Shown in pieces: positions 61,052 through 64,000 of a stretch of 64,000 bases of DNA (positions within the stretch are counted from its first letter, which is position 1; every line of letters starts with the position of its first letter). The stretch is from VAXT01 sp963774625. GTDB lineage: Bacteria > Actinomycetota > Thermoleophilia > Gaiellales > Gaiellaceae. The notes under the pieces were generated by a model. The model was not told where the DNA came from. It searched no databases and was given only the letters and a program-made list of their open reading frames with translations. The DNA is taken from NCBI GenBank assembly GCA_963774625.1, contig CAVZFQ010000013.1, positions 558,001 through 622,000 of the forward strand. Reading direction: 5' to 3'. A program made the translations under genes and the position numbers.

Positions 61052-62012
61052 AGCCGAGCTTCGTCTTCGCGAGCGGCTGAGCCGTCTCCGCAGCCTGCCC
61101 CTTTTGCGGGGACCGAAGTTGTCGGGCGAGCTCGAGCGGCTGCAGCGCCAGCTCGAGCGCATCCAGGAGGGGGCCACCGACGAGGAGATCTGGAAGTTCG
61201 TCGAGCTCGCGCGGCACGACGACCGCCCGTACACGCTCGACTACGTCGAGCGGTTGTTCGAGGACTTCGTCGAGCTGCACGGAGACCGGGCCAGGGCGGA
61301 GGATCCCGCCCTCGTGACCGGGCTCGGAAGCTTCGCCGGCCGGACGGTGGCCGTGATCGGGCATCAGAAGGGCCGGGACACAAAAGAGCGCGCGAAGCGG
61401 AACTTCGGCATGGCCTATCCCGAGGGTTATCGCAAGGCGATGCGGGCGATGGAGATCGCCGAGCGCCACGGCTTCCCGCTCATCACCTTCGTCGACACGC
61501 CCGGCGCCTATCCGGGAGTCGCGGCCGAGCAGCACGGCCAGGGCGGTGCGATCGCCCGCTCACAGGCGTTGATGGCCAGGCTGACCGTCCCGACGGTCGC
61601 CTGCATCATCGGTGAGGGCGGTTCGGGTGGCGCGATCGCCATTGCCCTTGCAGATCGCGTGCTCATGCAGCAGAACGCGATGTACAGCGTGATCTCGCCC
61701 GAAGGCTGCGCGATGATCCTCTGGCGAGACGGCGCGGAGAAGATGAAGGCGGCCGCGGCCCTGAAGCCCGATGCGTTGCACTGCCACGAGCTCGGAGTGA
61801 TCGACGTGATCGTCCCCGAGCCCGAAGGCGGCGCCCACACCGACCACGACGAATCGGCCGCCCTGCTCGGCGAAGTGATCAAGAACGCCTTCGACGAGCT
61901 GATCGGGGTTCCGGGCGAGGATCTGCGCCGCCGGCGCCGGGATCGGTTCCGCTCGCTCGGAATCTACGGTGCCAGGGCGGGCTCCGAAATACCCGCCGCG
62001 CCCGTTCGCTGA
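61041..62012 (+). CDS. accA: Acetyl-CoA carboxylase carboxyltransferase subunit alpha
   Basis: Partner of AccD, 323 residues. Shows GHQKGRDTKERAKRNFGM, FVDTPGAYPGVAAEQHGQG, IGEGGSGGAIAIALAD and SVISPEGCAMILWRD. ATG 61041 overlaps the end of accD by 11 bases. Last gene of the fatty-acid operon; a hairpin follows at 62097. Confidence 0.94.
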   Translation: MPGEAELRLRERLSRLRSLPLLRGPKLSGELERLQRQLERIQEGATDEEIWKFVELARHDDRPYTLDYVERLFEDFVELHGDRARAEDPALVTGLGSFAGRTVAVIGHQKGRDTKERAKRNFGMAYPEGYRKAMRAMEIAERHGFPLITFVDTPGAYPGVAAEQHGQGGAIARSQALMARLTVPTVACIIGEGGSGGAIAIALADRVLMQQNAMYSVISPEGCAMILWRDGAEKMKAAAALKPDALHCHELGVIDVIVPEPEGGAHTDHDESAALLGEVIKNAFDELIGVPGEDLRRRRRDRFRSLGIYGARAGSEIPAAPVR

Positions 62013-62026
62013 GCGGCCCCGACGAC

Positions 62027-62070
62027 TTATCCACAGTTTCCACAAGGGAAAGCCATCCACAGCGTCCACA
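62027..62070 (+). promoter_or_regulatory. Tandem array of four DnaA-type boxes
   Basis: TTATCCACA (62027-62035, perfect consensus), GTTTCCACA (62036-62044), CCATCCACA (62053-62061) and GCGTCCACA (62062-62070), all in the same orientation, in two abutting pairs 8 bases apart. All end in TCCACA. A DnaA titration or control site is the likely reading; a secondary origin is possible but no unwinding element is seen. Confidence 0.65.
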
Positions 62071-62096
62071 GTGTTTTCCCCGGTCCAGAATGCGCC

Positions 62097-62119
62097 GAGG
62101 CCGGCGTTTAGCCGGCCTC
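62097..62119 (+). terminator. Hairpin after accA
   Basis: GAGGCCGGC and GCCGGCCTC form a perfect 9-bp stem around GTTTA, 85 bases after accA. No U-tract follows, so it is either a factor-assisted terminator or another structural element. Confidence 0.45.
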
Positions 62120-62275
62120 AAACGCTGACCCCCTGATTGTGGGACGAGCTTTTCGAGGCGTATCGCCCCGAGTCCCAAGTCATGTATCGCCGCTCGCGCG
62201 AAATGCAAACATCTCCTGCTCAGCGGACGTTTCCGACGCGACGGCTGAGTCGCAGTCGCGACAACGAATCCTCGT

Positions 62276-62395
62276 CTGATTTGGAGCGGAAGGATCTCGT
62301 TCGGTCTGGTCAGCGTGTCCGCGCAGATGTACCCGGCGGCCCATTCCAAGGGTTGACAATCCACTTCCTCCACAAGGGATCGACCCGGCAAGGCA
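62276..62395 (+). pseudogene. Remnant of a ku gene
   Basis: In one frame from 62282 the sequence reads WSGRISFGLVSVSAQMYPAA, matching the start of bacterial Ku (IWSGSISFGLVNVPV-type), and stops at 62354. One base back in frame it continues LTIHFLHKGSTR (from 62353), matching the Ku segment around the conserved H(L/F)LHK. Then homology ends and ligD begins at 62406. About 40 of some 270 codons remain, with a 1-base deletion and no proper start (CTG or none). Ku and LigD genes are commonly neighbours. Confidence 0.7.
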
Positions 62396-62405
62396 AGCTA
62401 GCTAG

Positions 62406-64000
62406 GTGGCCAAGGCGAAGCTCGCCGAGTACAAGCGCAAGCGCGACCCGAAGAAGACCCCGGAGCCGTTCAGCGGCCGCAAGCGCGGCCAGGAGCCGAT
62501 CTTCGTCGTGCAGCGACACGATGCGAGCCGGTTGCACTACGACTTCCGCCTGGAGCGCGACGGAGCGCTGGCCAGCTGGGCGGTGCCGAAGGGCGTGCCC
62601 CTCGAGCCGGGGCAGCAGCACCTCGCCGTTCACGTCGAGGATCATCCGCTCGAGTACGCGACCTTCGAGGGCGAGATCCCGAAAGGGCAGTACGGAGCCG
62701 GCACCGTCGAGCTCTGGGACCAGGGCACCTACGAGCTCGTCGAGGAGAAGAAGAACGGCGGGCTGACCGTTCGCCTGCACGGCAAGCGTCTCGAGGGGAC
62801 CTACGCGCTGGTGCCCGCCAAGCTCTCGGGTGATCCCCGGAACTGGCTGATCATCCGCAAACGTGACCAGGACGGCGCCGTCTCCAGCGAGGGCACGCGG
62901 CGCAAGTACGCCCCGATGTTCGCGACGCTCGCCGACGACGTCCCCCGCGGCGCAGGGTGGGCGTTCGAGATCAAGTGGGATGGCTATCGCATCGTCGCGA
63001 CGGTGGCCGGAAGCGAAGCTGAGCTGCGGACCCGGAAGGATCAGGACTACACGGAGCGCTTCTCGAACGTGGCCAAGGAGCTGGCGAAAGCGCTCAAGAC
63101 GCCGGACTGCGTCGTGGACGGGGAGGTGTGCGCCCTCGACGAGAACGGCCGCCCCAGCTTCTCCGCCATGCAGCAGGGGAAGACCGGGACGCCGATCGTC
63201 TACTTCGCCTTCGACCTGCTCGAGGTGGAAGGCCAGTCGATCGTCGACCTGCCGCTCGTCGAGCGGCGGAAGCGGCTCGAGAAGCTGCTCGACAAGAGGA
63301 ACAAGACGATCCGGTTCTCCGAGAGCTTCGACGACGGGCGGGCACTGCTACGGGCGGCCAAGCAGCAGAAGCTCGAAGGGATCATGGCCAAGCGGCTCGA
63401 GTCGAAATACCTCCCCGGCAAGCGCACGCGCGACTGGCTGAAGATCAAGCCGCACGGCCGCCAGGAGTTCGTGATCGCGGGCTACACGAAGGGGCAGGGG
63501 CGGCGCTCGGGCACCCTGGGCTCGCTCGTGCTCGGCGCCTATCGCGGAGGGGAGCTCGTCTACGTCGGCAATGTCGGCACCGGGTTCACGGAGCGGGAGA
63601 TCGAGCGCCTCCTGAAGGCGCTCAAGCCACTCCAGCGGAAGACGCCGCCCTTCCCTGACCTTCCGAAGATGCCGAGGGTGCGCAAGGGCGACGTGGTCTG
63701 GGTCGAGCCGAAGCTGGTGGCCGAGGTCGAGTTCGTCGAGTGGACGCACGACGGCCGGCTACGGGCCCCCGCCTACAAGGGGCTCCGGGAGGACAAGGAC
63801 CCAGGTGAGGTGCGGATCGAGGAGCCGATGGCGACCGAGATCCGCAGGGGCAAGCGCGTCCTCAAGCTCTCCAACCTGGACAAGCCCTTCTGGCCCGACG
63901 AAGGCATCACCAAGGGCGACCTTCTCTCGTACTACCAAGCGGTGGACGGCGCGCTCGTCCCGCATCTGAAGAATCGGCCCTTCACGATGAAGCGCTACCC
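62406..64000 (+). CDS. ligD: Multifunctional DNA ligase D (partial, 5' part)
   Basis: NHEJ ligase. From GTG 62406: a 3'-phosphoesterase domain (RHDASRLHYDFRLE; EGEIPKGQYGAG), then the ATP-dependent ligase with adenylated Lys in FEIKWDGYRIV, DGEVCALDENG and KLEGIMAKRL, an OB fold (FVIAGYTKGQGRRSG), and finally the beginning of the primase-polymerase domain (LSNLDKPFWPDEGITKGDLL) where the window ends. The order PE-LIG-POL is that of Pseudomonas LigD, not the POL-PE-LIG of mycobacteria. An intact Ku partner is not in this window. Confidence 0.93.
   Translation, partial: MAKAKLAEYKRKRDPKKTPEPFSGRKRGQEPIFVVQRHDASRLHYDFRLERDGALASWAVPKGVPLEPGQQHLAVHVEDHPLEYATFEGEIPKGQYGAGTVELWDQGTYELVEEKKNGGLTVRLHGKRLEGTYALVPAKLSGDPRNWLIIRKRDQDGAVSSEGTRRKYAPMFATLADDVPRGAGWAFEIKWDGYRIVATVAGSEAELRTRKDQDYTERFSNVAKELAKALKTPDCVVDGEVCALDENGRPSFSAMQQGKTGTPIVYFAFDLLEVEGQSIVDLPLVERRKRLEKLLDKRNKTIRFSESFDDGRALLRAAKQQKLEGIMAKRLESKYLPGKRTRDWLKIKPHGRQEFVIAGYTKGQGRRSGTLGSLVLGAYRGGELVYVGNVGTGFTEREIERLLKALKPLQRKTPPFPDLPKMPRVRKGDVVWVEPKLVAEVEFVEWTHDGRLRAPAYKGLREDKDPGEVRIEEPMATEIRRGKRVLKLSNLDKPFWPDEGITKGDLLSYYQAVDGALVPHLKNRPFTMKRY

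Larger units (their letters stand above)
62013..62275. other. Intergenic region after accA
   Basis: Non-coding stretch between accA and the ku remnant. It contains the DnaA-box array and a terminator-like hairpin listed separately. From about 62120 to 62275 I see no gene or clear signal. Confidence 0.6.

Noticed and set aside
62353..62358. TTGACA as the -35 of a ligD promoter
   Set aside because: No acceptable -10 follows at 16-18 bases, and the sequence is part of the ku remnant.
62012..62406. A second chromosomal origin at the 62.0-kb DnaA boxes
   Set aside because: No AT-rich unwinding element or replication gene lies there; a DnaA control or titration site is more economical.
62137..62766. 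A plus-strand gene starting MWDELFEAYRPE
   Set aside because: Only the short Ku-like piece in this frame has recognisable similarity; the rest is a shifted frame of ligD.

Overview
This is a GC-rich stretch of a bacterial chromosome centred on the replication origin. The order rpmH-rnpA-yidD-yidC-jag-rsmG-parA-parB on one side, and dnaA-dnaN-recF-DUF721-gyrB-gyrA on the other, is the classical origin neighbourhood. Most genes left of about 38.6 kb read on the minus strand and most genes right of it on the plus strand, as expected if replication diverges from here. High GC, pervasive 4-base stop/start overlaps, GTG starts, a TreT-type trehalose synthase and a bifunctional nuclease suggest a deep-branching actinobacterium, most likely class Thermoleophilia. 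That placement is inferred from gene content, not computed.

Layout. 1-2.1 kb: end of a sugar ABC transporter operon (binding lipoprotein, permease). 2.4-13 kb: one minus-strand chain of 14 tightly packed genes running from trehalose synthesis (treT, otsA) through molybdenum cofactor (moaC, mogA), cytochrome c maturation (ccmABCD), a HemX-like protein and heme synthesis (hemA, hemC, hemD) to a SAM hydrolase and a methyltransferase. 13-16.9 kb: an RsbW-like kinase, an HtrA protease and a two-component system. 16.9-33.8 kb: a mosaic of envelope genes (degenerate M28 peptidase, glycosyltransferases, PBP1A, MscS, L,D-transpeptidase), plus moeA and a few small enzymes. 33.8-38.6 kb: tRNA-Ile(GAT), a small unknown gene, parB, parA and the ribosome/membrane-insertion cluster. 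38.6-48.1 kb: oriC and the dnaA-to-gyrA block. 48.3-53.7 kb: a MerR-like regulator, galT-like, slipin, NfeD and a PGRP amidase. 53.7-62 kb: birA and a FASII operon (fabZ-fabH-fabD-fabG-fabF, two accessory genes, accD, accA). 62-64 kb: a DnaA-box cluster, a degraded ku remnant and the 5' part of ligD, which runs off the window.

Points that stand out: (i) five genes (the GT at 25.4 kb, the PrcB-like gene, recF, galT, fabG) have no ATG/GTG/TTG at the point where homology begins, but have an in-frame CTG there; (ii) gyrA and fabG each carry an apparent single-base insertion, so sequencing error must be considered; (iii) four 9-mer DnaA-type boxes stand in tandem at 62.03 kb, far from dnaA; (iv) a ku remnant precedes ligD; (v) a terminator-like hairpin covers the gyrB ribosome-binding site. 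I saw no phage, insertion sequence, CRISPR array or defence island, and no convincing undescribed multi-gene system. The novel signals are mainly in gene expression and replication control.
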